A stretch of DNA of 64,000 nt. It comes from Halodesulfovibrio aestuarii (lineage in GTDB: Bacteria; Desulfobacterota; Desulfovibrionia; Desulfovibrionales; Desulfovibrionaceae). The first letter of the stretch is position 1. The number at the start of each line of letters is the position of its first letter. A program made the translations under genes and the position numbers. Shown piece after piece: positions 63,257 through 64,000 of this stretch. The DNA is taken from NCBI RefSeq assembly GCF_050571805.1, contig NZ_CP192219.1, one strand, 5' to 3'. Under the pieces are notes generated by a model. It was not told where the DNA came from. It saw only the letters and a program-made list of their open reading frames with translations, and searched no databases.

Positions 63257-63461
63257 TACCCATATGCAAGATCTATTAATCGCAGCCAATAAGCATCCCT
63301 TAGGAACATACTATAATCTTTGTAAAATTTGCTATGCCGTCCCAACCATAAATGTTGTACACCTGTTGGGAAATGACTTCCCGCTGGAGCTTAGTCATGG
63401 AATTTTTCAGCCGGACAACTCACGCGTATGCGCCATCATAAACTGATACAAACAAAAGTAA

Positions 63462-63929
63462 CTAGTTGTAATGCAAGCGCAACCCGCAGACGGTCTCCAT
63501 CAGTTCATCCAGTGGAATAACCTTATACATCGGCAACTTCAGGTGTGATGCCAACGTCGTAATATCTATCGCCCGTTCTTCCTTACTGCTTCTGTCCAGC
63601 CCTTGCAGGTACACATTACCGCTTCCATCCTGAATAACTGATTTCAATGTAAACTTAATATTTTCTGCATTCTCACGCTTGCGTGTGTAGGAAAAATCCA
63701 TGGGAAATCCTTCATCCGTTGTCCACAATACGTTTACTTCAGAATCCCAGTCCCGGTTATTTGCATATTTTTTACGCTTACGCGCTGCAACATACACGTC
63801 CTTAACTGCGCCGGAACGTTTTTCAACAATCTCTGCAATCAATTCTCTATAGTTACGTGCAATACTCCGACGCCACCAGCTATTTACCCCCAACGCAACA
63901 ACCGCAATAAGCCCAATGAACCAATACAT
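63462..63929 (-). CDS. Membrane-anchored protein of unknown function
   Basis: A 155-residue protein with one N-terminal membrane helix (MYWFIGLIAVVALGVN) and a basic juxtamembrane stretch. The soluble domain ends IKFTLKSVIQDGSGNVYLQG and continues DRSSKEERAIDITTLASHLK. The latter part looks like the strands of a WYL-like domain, which bind ligands in regulators. CAGGAG lies before ATG 63929. The family is not recognised and the similarity is weak. Confidence 0.55.
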   Translation of the reverse strand: MYWFIGLIAVVALGVNSWWRRSIARNYRELIAEIVEKRSGAVKDVYVAARKRKKYANNRDWDSEVNVLWTTDEGFPMDFSYTRKRENAENIKFTLKSVIQDGSGNVYLQGLDRSSKEERAIDITTLASHLKLPMYKVIPLDELMETVCGLRLHYN

Positions 63930-64000
63930 GCAACACTCCTGTATCATACGATAATGCAGTAACGTTTTGCTTAACATTAAATGAATTCAGAAAAATAGGA
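63930..64000. other. Right edge, no gene seen
   Basis: Upstream region of the 63462 gene; truncated by the window end. Confidence 0.4.

Noticed and set aside
1..64000. CRISPR arrays, insertion sequences or an integrase
   Set aside because: No regularly spaced short repeats of the CRISPR kind, no transposase or integrase frames, and no clear attachment-site duplication next to the tRNA genes. The only tandem array is the tRNA-Arg one.

Overview
The window reads as a chromosomal segment of a marine, anaerobic, sulfate-reducing deltaproteobacterium of the Desulfovibrio/Halodesulfovibrio type. The main evidence is a transmembrane Tmc redox complex with its tetrahaem cytochrome c3, a KorAB-type 2-oxoacid:ferredoxin oxidoreductase, c-haem-motif sensor kinases, and a translation/protein-quality block (rpsA-htrA-hslU-argB) in an order I recall from Desulfovibrio. 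Base composition is moderate and intergenic DNA is AT-rich (judged by eye, not computed). The window is mostly core genome, with an accessory right end.

Layout. 1-2200: a small zinc-ribbon gene, two identical tRNA-Tyr genes with matching promoters, and small unknown genes. 2865-10947: one long plus-strand cluster, tmcD-tmcC-tmcB-tmcA, an unknown protein, a tandem UspA protein, two single-domain receivers and a REC-PAS-PAS histidine kinase. 11458-16690: minus-strand signalling, with a small unknown gene, a REC-kinase, a membrane kinase whose periplasmic domain carries two c-haem motifs, and an Rrf2 regulator. 16973-21707: a Cys-rich small protein, a Lon-family protease with an Hsp20 partner, and a parvulin. 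22025-27650: rpsA-like, htrA, hslU, argB. 27912-33010: an NTF2-like protein, korB-korA, ferritin, a zinc-ribbon protein and a PP-loop sulfurtransferase/PAPS-reductase-like protein.

33499-35577 holds six identical tRNA-Arg(ACG) genes. Four of them lie in about 258-260 bp repeats whose spacers carry conserved hairpins. 35874-43314 is minus strand: an EamA transporter, glpX, an OmpH/Skp-like lipoprotein, two related secreted proteins of unknown function, miaA, coaD, rsmD. 43509-44895 has a LOG-family gene, tadA and tRNA-Ser(CGA). TadA edits A34 of exactly the tRNA-Arg(ACG) species that is amplified here. 45243-52070 has small unknown genes, a double-HD (HD-GYP) protein, tag and a chemoreceptor.

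The most unusual system is 52374-54920. It is a tightly overlapping three-gene operon: a stand-alone NifB-family radical SAM protein with all the expected cluster-ligand motifs, a Tat-exported ModA-like binding protein with no transporter genes beside it, and a NapH-like membrane iron-sulfur protein. No nitrogenase gene is present in the window. The right end (55059-63929) has a PH-domain protein, a large autotransporter, a two-gene ATPase/HNH defence module resembling Septu, an M15-type peptidase, a 33-residue hydrophobic peptide gene and a membrane-anchored unknown protein.

A dispersed GC-rich repeat occurs three times (8836-8936, 13609-13650, 41268-41328), always directly beside genes.
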